Shown in pieces: positions 42,330 through 52,842 of a stretch of DNA of 64,000 nt. Under the pieces are notes generated by a model. The model made no database searches. It was not told the DNA's origin and worked only from the letters and a program-made list of their open reading frames with translations. Where the stretch lies: assembly GCA_003279105.1 (NCBI GenBank), contig QCBO01000004.1, forward strand, positions 1-64,000, given 5' to 3'. This stretch comes from Prochlorococcus sp. AG-347-I19 (GTDB lineage Bacteria > Cyanobacteriota > Cyanobacteriia > PCC-6307 > Cyanobiaceae). The translations under genes and the position numbers were made by a program. Within the stretch, counting starts at the first letter, position 1. Each line of letters starts with the position of its first letter.

Positions 42330-43545
42330 TCTCATCCCACCACTTAAACATAGAAACAAGAACTTGATTGCTCAGTTCCATTCCATTAGGCGCGCTTAAA
42401 AAGAATCTATTCCCCTTTCTCACTAATAGTCCACTTTCAAGAAATCTTTCCCATTCTTCAAGCAATTTAATGAAGTTGCTTTCAAATTTTTTGTTTTCCC
42501 AGTTTTGTTCTTTAAACAATTCTCTGATATCTACACCCTCTTTGAGTCTTAATCCCAACATTATTTTCTCATCAAGTTCTTTATAAACAAACTCATTATT
42601 AATTAGTGATGAATCTAAATTAAATTCGTCTTGTCTAGTTACCCATTCTTTATATTCTTTACTAACTCTTGGTCGAGTAAACTTTTCCCCCCAAGGTGAA
42701 CTAGTGGAACCTTGACCAAAACTCCACCAGCCTAAACCACTCCAATAAACTCTATTATGTCTCGACTGATGTTGCGGAAGGCAATAGTTTGAGATTTCAT
42801 ATCTTGAATACCCTGAGTTTTTTAAAATTAAATGGGTAGATTCACTATTCCTAAAAGCTTCTTCATCACTTGGGAGTTTTAATTTACCTAAATTAATTAA
42901 TTTTTTAAAAACAGTGCCATTTTCAATATTTAAATCGTAAATAGATAGATGAGGTGGTGAAAATGTAATTGCTTTTTTTAAGTCATCTTGCCATTCTTTA
43001 AAACCACTTAGTGGCAAGTTTTGAATTAAGTCTAAACTCCAGCTTTTTATTAACCCGGAATCATATTCTCTCTTCAACCATAAACAAGATTTCTCTGCAT
43101 CTTCTTTCAAATGACGCCTTCCTGACTTTTGAAGTATCTGATTATTAAAACTTTGTACTCCAAGACTAAATCTATTTATCCCAGCATTTATAAATCCGAA
43201 AAGATCATCTTGAGTAAAACTTGCTGGATCAACCTCCATAGTGATTTCAGCACCATAGTCAATTCCATAATTTTCTTTAAAGAGATCAACTAATTCTTTG
43301 ATTTGGGCGGGATCTAAAATTGATGGGGTACCACCTCCTATATAGATTGTCGATAGGGGTGATTTATGCTTAATTGACAATATTTCTTTATATAAAAATT
43401 GCAAATACTCTTGAACTGTTTTGCTTCCATAACCTTTTAAAGTTTCAACTTCGTTTCCTAGAGGAATAACTGCAAAATCACAATAAAAACACCTTCTGTG
43501 GCAAAAAGGAATGTGCACATAAGCACTTCTTGGAAACTTATTCAT
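42322..43545 (-). CDS. hemW: HemN/HemW-like radical SAM protein
   Basis: VHIPFCHRRCFYCDF (CxxxCxxC), YIGGGTPSIL, RFSLGVQSFN. Confidence 0.88.
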   Translation of the reverse strand: MNKFPRSAYVHIPFCHRRCFYCDFAVIPLGNEVETLKGYGSKTVQEYLQFLYKEILSIKHKSPLSTIYIGGGTPSILDPAQIKELVDLFKENYGIDYGAEITMEVDPASFTQDDLFGFINAGINRFSLGVQSFNNQILQKSGRRHLKEDAEKSCLWLKREYDSGLIKSWSLDLIQNLPLSGFKEWQDDLKKAITFSPPHLSIYDLNIENGTVFKKLINLGKLKLPSDEEAFRNSESTHLILKNSGYSRYEISNYCLPQHQSRHNRVYWSGLGWWSFGQGSTSSPWGEKFTRPRVSKEYKEWVTRQDEFNLDSSLINNEFVYKELDEKIMLGLRLKEGVDIRELFKEQNWENKKFESNFIKLLEEWERFLESGLLVRKGNRFFLSAPNGMELSNQVLVSMFKWWDEIN

Positions 43546-43641
43546 AATCTAAATTCATTTTTAAGCTCCAAAAAAGTATTAAGGATCGAAAAAAATAAAA
43601 TCCTTATTTACTCAATTAATAAATCCTAGTAGATTATAGAT

Positions 43642-44751
43642 ATGACCGATATCTTAGTATTAATTTTATTTGTATTGTCTGGGGCAGCTTCAGGGTGGCT
43701 TGGTGTTGATTTATTGCCAGTAGACATACTCAAACAGGTATCTAATGTAGAAGGTTTTAGGATTGTTTTAGCAATAATTGGTTTTTTTGTAGGATTAGCA
43801 GCTGGTTTTGTATTCCTTCAACTTAGAAAGACTTTTCTTGATCAAATAAGAACAATGCCTACGGACTTACTAATAAGTAGGGCTGTTGGATTAATTTTAG
43901 GATTACTTGTTGCGAATCTCCTACTAGCTCCAATACTGTTAATTCCCTTCCCTAGAGAGGTTTTTTTCGCAAAACCATTAGCAGCTATATTAAGCAACAT
44001 TTTCTTTGGTGTGCTTGGTTATAAGTTGGCAGATACCCATGGAAGGACATTATTGAGATTATTCAATCCAAATAACACTGATGCATATTTAGTCAACGAA
44101 GGAATTCTCCCTGCTGCAAGTCCAAAAATTCTAGATACTAGCGTAATTATTGATGGAAGAATCAATGGTTTATTAAGTTGCGGCTTATTGGAAGGGCAAT
44201 TAATTGTTGCTCAAAGTGTAATTGATGAATTACAAACCTTAGCTGACTCAAGCAGTAATGAAAAAAGGTCGAAAGGCAGAAGAGGTCTCAAATTATTAAA
44301 AGAATTAAGAGATTTATATGGGAGAAGACTTGTAATAAACCCAACAAAGTATGAAGGTAATGGCGTAGACGAAAAACTCCTTAAAATTACAGAGGATATG
44401 ACAGGAACTTTAATTACGGCTGATTATAATCTTTCTCAGATCGCTGAAGTTAAAGAATTAAAAGTTATGAATTTGAGTGATTTGGTTATTGCTTTAAGGC
44501 CAGAAGTACAACCAGGAGAATCACTTAATATAAAAATCGTTAGAGAAGGCAAAGAAAAAATGCAAGGTATTGGATATTTAGATGACGGCACAATGGTTGT
44601 TATTGATGAGGCAAAGAATTTTGTTGGGAGCAGATTAGATATTGTCATCACAGGAGCATTACAAACTCCTACTGGAAGAATGGTCTTTGGAAAACTAATA
44701 AATAATTCTGAGTCAAACAAATCTTTTAAATCACCAGCGACACAGGGCTAA
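43642..44751 (+). CDS. YacL-like membrane PIN/TRAM-domain protein
   Basis: N-terminal TMs, LDTSVIIDGRINGLL PIN motif, C-terminal TRAM-like GIGYLDDGTMVVIDEAKNFVG. Confidence 0.88.
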   Translation: MTDILVLILFVLSGAASGWLGVDLLPVDILKQVSNVEGFRIVLAIIGFFVGLAAGFVFLQLRKTFLDQIRTMPTDLLISRAVGLILGLLVANLLLAPILLIPFPREVFFAKPLAAILSNIFFGVLGYKLADTHGRTLLRLFNPNNTDAYLVNEGILPAASPKILDTSVIIDGRINGLLSCGLLEGQLIVAQSVIDELQTLADSSSNEKRSKGRRGLKLLKELRDLYGRRLVINPTKYEGNGVDEKLLKITEDMTGTLITADYNLSQIAEVKELKVMNLSDLVIALRPEVQPGESLNIKIVREGKEKMQGIGYLDDGTMVVIDEAKNFVGSRLDIVITGALQTPTGRMVFGKLINNSESNKSFKSPATQG

Positions 44752-44782
44752 ATCTAGCTAGAATCAGTTCAATATTAATTTT

Positions 44783-45454
44783 GTGATACAAATGACTGTA
44801 TCTGCTCCTTATTACGGCGAAAACACCGTTATGAGGACCCCGCCCCCAGATCTCCCATCTCTTTTACTGAAAGAGCGAATTGTTTATCTTGGTTTGCCAT
44901 TATTTTCAGATGATGATGCAAAAAGACAACTAGGAATGGATGTTACTGAGCTAATCATTGCTCAACTTCTTTATTTAGAGTTTGAGGATCCAGAAAAACC
45001 AATCTATTTCTATATCAATTCAACCGGGACAAGTTGGTACACTGGTGACGCAGTAGGTTTTGAAACAGAAGCTTTCGCTATTTGCGACACAATAAGCTAC
45101 ATTAAGCCTCCAGTACACACGATATGTATCGGACAAGCAATGGGGACTGCTGCAGTTATTCTTTCATCTGGCACTAAGGGACATAGAGCCGCTCTTCCCC
45201 ATGCTTCTATTGTTTTGCATCAACCTATAAGCGGAGCAAGAGGTCAAGCAACCGATATCCAAATAAGAGCTGAGGAAGTTTTGAAAAATAAAAAATCAAT
45301 GCTGGAGATTTTATCTCGTAATACTGGAAAGACCATCGAAGAACTCTCAAAAGACTCTGACAGGATGAGTTATCTCAACCCACAAGAAGCCTTAGATTAT
45401 GGAGTTATCGATAGAATACTCACAAGCCAAAAAGATCTACCAAATAAAATTTAA
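44783..45454 (+). CDS. clpR: ClpP-like inactive subunit ClpR
   Basis: ClpP fold, but the active-site Ser position reads [11 protein letters not shown] instead of [10 protein letters not shown]. Confidence 0.85.
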   Translation: MIQMTVSAPYYGENTVMRTPPPDLPSLLLKERIVYLGLPLFSDDDAKRQLGMDVTELIIAQLLYLEFEDPEKPIYFYINSTGTSWYTGDAVGFETEAFAICDTISYIKPPVHTICIGQAMGTAAVILSSGTKGHRAALPHASIVLHQPISGARGQATDIQIRAEEVLKNKKSMLEILSRNTGKTIEELSKDSDRMSYLNPQEALDYGVIDRILTSQKDLPNKI

Positions 45455-45477
45455 CACTCACAAACTATTTTAAAATC

Positions 45478-46089
45478 ATGCCAATAGGAACTCCAAGCGT
45501 GCCCTACAGACTTCCAGGAAGTCAATACGAAAGATGGGTCGACATATATACAAGACTAGGTGTTGAAAGAATTCTTTTTCTTGGGCAAGAAGTGAATGAT
45601 GGTATCGCTAATAGCCTTGTTGCACAAATGCTTTATTTAGATTCTGATGATAATTCCAAACCTATCTATCTTTATATAAATAGCCCAGGAGGATCAGTAA
45701 CTGCTGGCTTGGCAATTTATGACACTATTAAATATGTAAAAAGTGATGTAGTAACCATATGCGTAGGCCTCGCAGCCTCGATGGGAGCGTTCCTATTGGC
45801 CGCTGGTACAAAAGGCAAAAGAGTTGCTTTGCCCCACAGCAGGATAATGATTCATCAACCCTTAGGAGGGACATCTCAACGCCAAGCAAGTGATATTGAA
45901 ATAGAAGCTAAGGAAATTTTAAGAATTAAAGATATGTTAAACATGTCTATGGCAGATATGACAGGCCAATCATTTGAGAAAATTGAAAAGGATACTGATA
46001 GAGATTATTTCCTAAGTGCGGAAGAAGCAAAAAATTATGGATTAATTGATAGAGTTATTACACATCCAAGCGAAGCAAATCAGTCTTAA
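45478..46089 (+). CDS. clpP3: ATP-dependent Clp protease proteolytic subunit (ClpP3-like)
   Basis: [33 protein letters not shown] with catalytic Ser and His. Confidence 0.92.
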   Translation: MPIGTPSVPYRLPGSQYERWVDIYTRLGVERILFLGQEVNDGIANSLVAQMLYLDSDDNSKPIYLYINSPGGSVTAGLAIYDTIKYVKSDVVTICVGLAASMGAFLLAAGTKGKRVALPHSRIMIHQPLGGTSQRQASDIEIEAKEILRIKDMLNMSMADMTGQSFEKIEKDTDRDYFLSAEEAKNYGLIDRVITHPSEANQS

Positions 46090-46200
46090 ACTTTCTAAAT
46101 TAATATTTTTATTTTAATTTTTTAAATTAATAATTTTTTTGGTTTATTGCCACCTTAATGTCTAAAATATTAATTATCAAATGCAAAGAAGCTACAACTA

Positions 46201-47190
46201 ATGACCCAACTCTTTTACGACACAGATGCAGATCTAAGTCTTTTAGATAATAAAACAATAGCGATTATTGGATATGGATCACAAGGTCATGCACATGCCC
46301 TAAATCTTAAAGATAGCGGTATGGATGTAATTGTTGGATTATATAAAGGAAGTAAGTCTGAAAGCAAAGCTATTAGCGATGGTCTACAAGTCTTTAGCGT
46401 TTCTGAAGCTTGTGAAAAAGCAGACTGGATTATGATTCTCCTCCCCGATGAGTTTCAAAAAGATGTTTACCTTAAAGAAATAGAACCAAACTTAAAAGAA
46501 GGAAAGATACTAAGTTTTGCTCATGGCTTCAATATAAGATTCGGACTTATCAAGCCTCCTAGTTTTGTGGATGTTGTAATGATTGCCCCAAAAGGACCTG
46601 GACACACTGTTCGTTGGGAATATCAGAATGGTCAAGGAGTTCCAGCACTATTTGCAGTTGAGCAGGACTCTTCCGGAAGTGCAAGATCATTGGCAATGGC
46701 TTACGCTAAAGGGATTGGCGGAACGAGAGCTGGGATTCTTGAGACAAACTTTAAAGAAGAAACAGAAACTGATTTATTTGGCGAACAAGCTGTCTTGTGC
46801 GGAGGATTATCAGAACTGGTTAAATCAGGATTCGAAACTCTTGTTGAGGCAGGTTATCAACCCGAACTTGCTTACTTCGAATGCTTACATGAAGTTAAAC
46901 TTATTGTTGATTTAATGGTGAAGGGAGGCTTATCTCAAATGAGAGATTCCATTTCAAATACTGCAGAATATGGAGATTATGTAAGTGGTAAAAGACTTAT
47001 CAATAGTGATACAAAGAAGGAAATGCAGAAAATTCTAAAAGATATTCAAAATGGAACCTTCGCTAAGAATTTTGTGGAAGAATGTGATAAAAACAAACCC
47101 TTAATGACAAAATTAAGGGAAGAGAACTCAAAACATGAAATTGAGAAAGTGGGTAAAGGTCTGCGCTCGATGTTCAGTTGGCTGAAATAA
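46201..47190 (+). CDS. ilvC: Ketol-acid reductoisomerase
   Basis: [55 protein letters not shown]. Confidence 0.98.
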   Translation: MTQLFYDTDADLSLLDNKTIAIIGYGSQGHAHALNLKDSGMDVIVGLYKGSKSESKAISDGLQVFSVSEACEKADWIMILLPDEFQKDVYLKEIEPNLKEGKILSFAHGFNIRFGLIKPPSFVDVVMIAPKGPGHTVRWEYQNGQGVPALFAVEQDSSGSARSLAMAYAKGIGGTRAGILETNFKEETETDLFGEQAVLCGGLSELVKSGFETLVEAGYQPELAYFECLHEVKLIVDLMVKGGLSQMRDSISNTAEYGDYVSGKRLINSDTKKEMQKILKDIQNGTFAKNFVEECDKNKPLMTKLREENSKHEIEKVGKGLRSMFSWLK

Positions 47191-48203
47191 ATTTATTTTT
47201 AATATTCCTCGGATCTATTGGTTTTGATTTATTGATCGGTGATCCAAGATTTTTTATCCATCCTGTTCAAGTAATTGGCTTTTACATAAAAAAAATATCT
47301 GATTACCTCATAAATAATTTTGGGGAAAATAAAAATATTTTGTTTTGGGGAGGACTAATCGTAGCCATATCAACCATTGGAACGAGTTTTGGTTTAGGTA
47401 AATTGATAGAACTCAGTTATTTTCAATCAAGAAATAATTTTTTTGGTGGATTGCTAATTTTTTTTGGACTTTCAAGTTGCATTGCAACTAAGGGACTTAT
47501 TTCAAGTGTTAAAGAAATTGCAGCGTTAATAGAACGCAAAGAAATTAACGACCGAAATAAAAGAATAATCAAAGAGAAGGTACAAAGGATAGTAAGTAGG
47601 GATGTAAGTACATCTTCTTTAGAACATCTTTTGAGATCAAGTACAGAGAGTCTTACCGAAAATTCTGTTGATGGAATATTTGGGCCATTATTTTGGATTT
47701 TTATTGGAATTTTTTTAATGAAATTTTCAATTTTTCTGCCAGGGCCTTTATCAATTGGTTTTTCCTATAAAGCTATAAGTACTTTAGACTCAATGATAGG
47801 TTACAAATATGATAATTTTAGATATTTGGGTTTTTTTAGTGCAAAAATCGAAGATATTTTTACGTTTGTACCTTCAAGATTAGTTTTAATCACATTACCT
47901 TTAGTTAGCTCCAAAGTTAATGAATATGGATCAATCATTAAAAAAAGTTATCTTGATGGTAAAAAATATGATTCGCCTAATGCTGGGATTTCAGAAGCTA
48001 TATTTGCCTATATTTCCGGTATTAAATTGGGAGGTAAAAGTAAATATAAAAATGAAATTATTGAAAAGCCAATTATTAATGAGACTGGAGATAAATGCAC
48101 TGAAGAAAAAATCAAATTAATTTGTCAATTAATTTTGAGATTACAATTTTTATGGATAATAATTTTCATCTTAATTTTTTTTATAATTTCGACTTTAATT
48201 TAA
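47178..48203 (+). CDS. cobD: Adenosylcobinamide-phosphate synthase (CbiB/CobD; TTG start)
   Basis: [53 protein letters not shown]. Confidence 0.92.
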   Translation: MAEINLFLIFLGSIGFDLLIGDPRFFIHPVQVIGFYIKKISDYLINNFGENKNILFWGGLIVAISTIGTSFGLGKLIELSYFQSRNNFFGGLLIFFGLSSCIATKGLISSVKEIAALIERKEINDRNKRIIKEKVQRIVSRDVSTSSLEHLLRSSTESLTENSVDGIFGPLFWIFIGIFLMKFSIFLPGPLSIGFSYKAISTLDSMIGYKYDNFRYLGFFSAKIEDIFTFVPSRLVLITLPLVSSKVNEYGSIIKKSYLDGKKYDSPNAGISEAIFAYISGIKLGGKSKYKNEIIEKPIINETGDKCTEEKIKLICQLILRLQFLWIIIFILIFFIISTLI

Positions 48204-48248
48204 TAATAAATTAGTTCTAAAATTATTATAATAATCCTAAAAAACTCA

Positions 48249-48494
48249 ATGCAAGAAAACGGCTCTCCAATAAAAAATCAAAATGATGATTTTAGTAATA
48301 CATCATCAACTGATAATGAATACTCAAAATGGGTAGACAATCAAGGAGATGAAGTAAAGAATGTTTTTGGATTTAATAGCAGTGCTGAACTTGTAAATGG
48401 TAGGGCAGCAATGATCGGATTCTTAATGCTCATATTAACCGAGTTAGTTTTTAGCGGCAGACCTGTTACCTCTTCAATTTTTGGTATTAATTAA
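48249..48494 (+). CDS. High light-inducible protein (Hli/SCP-like)
   Basis: AELVNGRAAMIGFLMLILTELVFSG, the ExxNGRxAMIGF chlorophyll-binding motif. Confidence 0.92.
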   Translation: MQENGSPIKNQNDDFSNTSSTDNEYSKWVDNQGDEVKNVFGFNSSAELVNGRAAMIGFLMLILTELVFSGRPVTSSIFGIN

Positions 48495-48496
48495 AA

Positions 48497-48709
48497 ATGG
48501 AAGAAAAAAAATCTAATCCATTAAAAGTATTCTTATACATATCAGTATGGATAATTATTTGGGGCACTTTAGGATCTTTGATCGATTTTCCTCTATATAA
48601 AAATAAAATCTACTTAGAAGGAAGCATATATCAATATCTTACTTTCATAGTTACAGCGCTTATTTCTATTATTTCTGCAAAGTTTTTTTATAAGAAAATT
48701 AATTTATAA
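48497..48709 (+). CDS. Small two-TM hypothetical protein
   Basis: 70-aa ORF right after the hli gene. Confidence 0.7.
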   Translation: MEEKKSNPLKVFLYISVWIIIWGTLGSLIDFPLYKNKIYLEGSIYQYLTFIVTALISIISAKFFYKKINL

Positions 48710-48961
48710 AAACTTGTACCTAAATTTCTTAATAATTTTTGCTGGTTCTTTACTTTCATTGGACTCGTAAAGTATCCACTGATGTGTTTCAGTATCATGA
48801 TCACAACCATAATTTCCAGATAGGTTATCGTAACTTGAGAGATATGAATGACAATTTTGGTCTGCCTCAAAAGCAGAGTCATAACCTATTAAAAAATATA
48901 TCAAAAATAGAACAGTTATTAACAAAAAAAATACTTGAGAAACTAAATTAACTACCTTCAT
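48704..48961 (-). CDS. Small hypothetical protein with N-terminal signal/anchor
   Basis: Hydrophobic N-terminus then Cys-containing extracytoplasmic segment. Confidence 0.55.
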   Translation of the reverse strand: MKVVNLVSQVFFLLITVLFLIYFLIGYDSAFEADQNCHSYLSSYDNLSGNYGCDHDTETHQWILYESNESKEPAKIIKKFRYKFL

Positions 48962-49019
48962 AAGATTTTCTAAAATTTAAATATATCATCTAATAAAATT
49001 TTTCGATCCTTAAATATAG

Positions 49020-49274
49020 CTATCGACCAACATTAAACACAAAGTCATGGAATTCTGGATTCTTTAAATAAAGGATAACTAGCAAGACTAAAATCGTATT
49101 TAAACCTATTACTATTGATCCAAAAATATTTATTTGTTTTTTACCTGGCAAAGTGTAAGTAAATTTCTTGCCTTTAAGAAAACCAGCTAAGCCTTTTTTT
49201 TCTTTTTTTGTTTCTTTTATTTGGGTATTTTGAGTATTATTCTTAATTTCATTCTCGGAAAAACCTTTTACCAT
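49020..49274 (-). CDS. Small hypothetical protein with C-terminal TM
   Basis: 84-aa ORF, charged N-terminus and one TM. Confidence 0.55.
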   Translation of the reverse strand: MVKGFSENEIKNNTQNTQIKETKKEKKGLAGFLKGKKFTYTLPGKKQINIFGSIVIGLNTILVLLVILYLKNPEFHDFVFNVGR

Positions 49275-49328
49275 TACAAATCAAATAACAAATCTATAAT
49301 ATTCCAAAAAAATAAATTGTTTTAATAA

Positions 49329-49640
49329 TTAACAATTTTTAATCACATATGGGATCATTAATGAAATACTCTTCTTTGAGGAATTGTTAAAATAATAAGC
49401 TTCAGTAATTTCCGTTTGCAGCCCCAATAAGCTAGATTGACATTTGAATCTATTTTGGTCAAATTCCACTAATTGTAGTTTTTCTATTTCAGAGATCAAT
49501 TCTTTACATACTTTGGTTCGAGAATCTTTTAAACAATCACTAGATTGTTTTAATATCATAGGCTTTGTTAGTATTGTCTCTGCCATAAGGAAATTTGATA
49601 GTAATAAAAATTTTAAGAATAAAATAGTAAAAAATTTCAT
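49329..49640 (-). CDS. Small secreted hypothetical protein
   Basis: Signal peptide MKFFTILFLKFLLLSNFLMAE and four cysteines. Confidence 0.55.
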   Translation of the reverse strand: MKFFTILFLKFLLLSNFLMAETILTKPMILKQSSDCLKDSRTKVCKELISEIEKLQLVEFDQNRFKCQSSLLGLQTEITEAYYFNNSSKKSISLMIPYVIKNC

Positions 49641-49716
49641 TACTTTTTAAGATTTCAAAATTTTGAATACTTCGACAGGAGTTTTGGTTATAAAGATAAT
49701 TACATTTTATTGCAAT

Positions 49717-49743
49717 TAAAAAAAGATGCCCTAAAAGAGCACC
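49717..49743 (-). terminator. Rho-independent terminator for hupB
   Basis: Minus strand ggtgctct-ttt-agggcatc (8 bp with two G-U) followed by a T tract. Confidence 0.8.
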
Positions 49744-49775
49744 TTGTTATTTGGGGAAGAAATAGATTAAAAAGA

Positions 49776-50051
49776 TTACCCTTGAACTCTATCCTTAAAA
49801 AGTTTACCTGCAGAGAATGTTGGAACTCTTTTAGCAGGTATTGCTATTTTTTCGCCTGTCTTAGGGTTTAATCCCTGTCTTGCAGAACGATCTCTTGGTT
49901 CAAAAGAACCAAATCCTAGTAAGGAGACTTTTTTGCCTTCCACTACTGAATCAACAATGGTGTCAATAGTCTTATCTACAATTGAAGAAACAACAGTTTT
50001 TGTTTCTCCTGTTGCAGCGGAGACCATGTTTACTAAATCAGCTTTGTTCAT
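49776..50051 (-). CDS. hupB: DNA-binding protein HU
   Basis: MNKADLVNMVSAATGETKTVVSSIVDKTIDTI, GFGSFEPRDRSARQGLNPKTGEKI. Confidence 0.97.
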   Translation of the reverse strand: MNKADLVNMVSAATGETKTVVSSIVDKTIDTIVDSVVEGKKVSLLGFGSFEPRDRSARQGLNPKTGEKIAIPAKRVPTFSAGKLFKDRVQG

Positions 50052-50125
50052 TGAATTTTAAAGTAAAGCAGAGATTTAGAGACAAGTGTTTAATCAAGCC
50101 TAAAAACCTCGAACTTGCATATCAT

Positions 50126-50416
50126 ATGGAGCAAATACAAATACGGCAACCGAAAATGCCGGCGGCGCAAAGCTTTATACAAATCTTAGAGACATTTTTA
50201 GCTTCATTATTTATTTTTGTGGCAGCATATTTTTCTTATAAAAAATTGGCCTTTTTAGCTATAAAGGAGTCAAAACAATTGGTACTACTAGATTTATCCT
50301 TAAAAAATCTAACTTTATTTATCAAAAAAAAAATGTCAAAGAAAAATAAAGTTAAGAATTTGAGCTATTTATTATGTTTTATTAATTTTCAGATATATTT
50401 CCTTCTCATCACATGA
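50126..50416 (+). CDS. Possible small membrane protein
   Basis: MEQIQIRQPKMPAAQSFIQILETFLASLFIFVAAYFSYKKLAFLAIKE; start moved from 49982, which overlaps hupB. Confidence 0.4.
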   Translation: MEQIQIRQPKMPAAQSFIQILETFLASLFIFVAAYFSYKKLAFLAIKESKQLVLLDLSLKNLTLFIKKKMSKKNKVKNLSYLLCFINFQIYFLLIT

Positions 50417-50675
50417 AAAAGCATAATTTGTATTTTGAAATCAAGAAAAATCTGTTTTTCTCATTATTAAACTTTCTCCCTAAATCGTTTTATGCACTGA
50501 GCAGATGGATTAAGAAATACTAATAAACTAGAAAATTAATTCTCTCCAAGATCTAATAAAGTTGATTAGTGAAGCCTTAAATTTGAGTTTTTTTTTTAAT
50601 TTTGGATCTATTATTCAAATATCAGTAATTTAAATAAATTATCTCAATATTTAACTAATCAATGATAAAGAGAAA

Positions 50676-52709
50676 GTGATTCATCTTAATAAAGGTAAAC
50701 CATTTCCTTTGGGAAGTTCTCTAACTTCACAAGGGGTTAATTTTTCCTTAATAGCCACAAATGCAGAATATGTAGAAATCTTATTGTTTGAGAAAGAGGA
50801 CTCTATTTCCCCAAAAAATATATTCAAATTAGATCAGACTCATAATAAAGGTCCTTACTGGCATGCAGAAATAAAAAATCTAGATAAAGGTTGTATTTAT
50901 GCTTTTAGAGTAAAACAAAAAAATAATGAAATTAATAATAACTATGAAAAAAAAGTATTACTTGATCCATGTTCAAGGGGTATTACAGGATGGGGAAATT
51001 ATAAGAGAGAAAATGCACTAAATACGCAAGAAAATACTAATTCTTGTCTTAAAAGTGTTGTTTGCGATAGAAAATTATTTAATTTTAAAGATTATCCAAG
51101 ACCGAAACATTCTTGGGAAGAAACAATTATTTATGAACTCCATATCAAAGCTTTCACTGAATCAACTGATAAATATGAAAGTTGTTTTAAGAAATTTTTA
51201 AAAAAAATTCCGTATCTCAAAGAACTGGGTATTACAACAATTGAATTACTTCCAATTTTTTGTTTTGATCCTACTGATGCTCCAAATGGTCTAAAAAATT
51301 TTTGGGGTTATAGTCCAATTAATTGGTTTACTCCGCATTTTGAATATCTTTCGAATGAATCTGCCGAAAAGAATAGAGAGGAATTTAGAAGATTCGTAGA
51401 GGAATGTCATAAGGCAGATATTGAAGTCATCTTAGATGTTGTATACAATCACACTTCCGAAGGTAATTCAAAAGGGCCCGCAATATCTTGGAAAGGAATA
51501 GATGAAAATCTTTATTACTTTATTGGAAAAGATAAAAATTATCAGGACGTCTCGGGATGTGGTAATACTATTGCGGCAAATAGAGGATTAGTTAGAAAAC
51601 TAATAATTGAATCATTAAAATGTTGGGCGAGTGAATTAGGAGTTGATGGTTTTAGATTTGATTTAGGAATTGCTCTATCAAGAGGCGAAAATTTATCTCC
51701 CCTTGATAATCCTCCAATTTTTGAAGATATAGAATGTGAACCAGAACTTATCGATATCAAGTTCATAAGTGAGCCATGGGATTGTGGAGGTTTATATAAA
51801 TTAGGTGATTTCCCATCTAAGAATACTTTCACTTGGAATGGTCATTTTAGAGATGACTTGCGGAGATTTTGGAAGGGGGATAAAGATACAGCTTGGAATA
51901 TGAGCGATAAAATAAAAGGGACGCCATCTATTTATAAAGAAGATAATATTTTCCCAAAATCAATAAATTTTATTACTTCACATGATGGATTCACTCTAAA
52001 AGATTTAGTAACTTTCAATAGAAAACATAATTTTGCCAATAGAGAACAAAATAGAGATGGTGATAACCATAACAATTCTTGGAATCATGGCACAGAGGGA
52101 CCTACTACAAACTTATTAATTAATGATTTAAGAAAAAGACAACAAAAAAATCTTATTCTTAGTTTACTTATATCTAAAGGTGTTCCAATGATACTTATGG
52201 GTGATGAGATAGGAAGGTCACAAGGCGGTAACAATAATTCTTGGTGCCAAAATAATTTATTGGGCTGGATGAATTGGGAACATTGTCAACAAGATTTGGA
52301 ATTATTGGAGTATTCTAAATACGTTATAAAAATCCGAAAAAAACTAATAAACATTTTTAATCCATCATCCTTCACTAATAATCAATCCAATGAAAATATT
52401 CCAAGATATCATTGGCATGGAACAAAGTTAGATAGACCCGATTGGAGTAGTTGGTCTCACACTGTTGCCTTTAGCATTAACAAAGGCAATAGTAATCCGC
52501 TGGTTTGGATAGGTTTAAATGCATATTCAAAAAGTATCGATTTCCCCTTGCCAAAATGTAAATATAATTGGTTAAAAGTTGTTGACACTAGCAAGTCTGG
52601 GATTATTAAACCCTTAACTATTAATGAAAAATCTGTTTCAATAAAGAGTAGAAGCTCTTTATTAATCATTTCAGAAGAAGTATTTGGGACAAAAAACAAT
52701 ATATGCTAA
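50676..52709 (+). CDS. glgX: Isoamylase-type glycogen debranching enzyme (GTG start)
   Basis: EVILDVVYNHTSEG, GVDGFRFDLGIALSR, FITSHDGFTLKDLVTFNRKHN, GDEIGRSQGGNNNSWCQNN. Confidence 0.94.
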   Translation: MIHLNKGKPFPLGSSLTSQGVNFSLIATNAEYVEILLFEKEDSISPKNIFKLDQTHNKGPYWHAEIKNLDKGCIYAFRVKQKNNEINNNYEKKVLLDPCSRGITGWGNYKRENALNTQENTNSCLKSVVCDRKLFNFKDYPRPKHSWEETIIYELHIKAFTESTDKYESCFKKFLKKIPYLKELGITTIELLPIFCFDPTDAPNGLKNFWGYSPINWFTPHFEYLSNESAEKNREEFRRFVEECHKADIEVILDVVYNHTSEGNSKGPAISWKGIDENLYYFIGKDKNYQDVSGCGNTIAANRGLVRKLIIESLKCWASELGVDGFRFDLGIALSRGENLSPLDNPPIFEDIECEPELIDIKFISEPWDCGGLYKLGDFPSKNTFTWNGHFRDDLRRFWKGDKDTAWNMSDKIKGTPSIYKEDNIFPKSINFITSHDGFTLKDLVTFNRKHNFANREQNRDGDNHNNSWNHGTEGPTTNLLINDLRKRQQKNLILSLLISKGVPMILMGDEIGRSQGGNNNSWCQNNLLGWMNWEHCQQDLELLEYSKYVIKIRKKLINIFNPSSFTNNQSNENIPRYHWHGTKLDRPDWSSWSHTVAFSINKGNSNPLVWIGLNAYSKSIDFPLPKCKYNWLKVVDTSKSGIIKPLTINEKSVSIKSRSSLLIISEEVFGTKNNIC

Positions 52710-52710
52710 A

Positions 52711-52781
52711 AGCGGGCGGCGGGAATCGAACCCGCATCTTCAGCTTGGAAGGCTGAGGTTTTACCACTAAACCACGCCCGC
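52711..52781 (-). tRNA. tRNA-Gly (TCC)
   Basis: Minus strand cloverleaf gcgggcgtggtttagtggtaaaacctcagccTTCCAAgctgaagatgcgggttcgattcccgccgcccgc. Confidence 0.96.
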
Positions 52782-52842
52782 ATTAAGTAATAGGATTACC
52801 ATTGCAATAATACATTATTGAACAATCAACAAAGCAAAAAGA

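Noticed and set aside
46583-46915. 110-aa ORF in another frame of ilvC
   Set aside because: Alternate-frame shadow of a highly conserved gene.
49982-50125. N-terminal part of ORF 49982..50416
   Set aside because: Overlaps hupB antisense; a more plausible start is the ATG at 50126.
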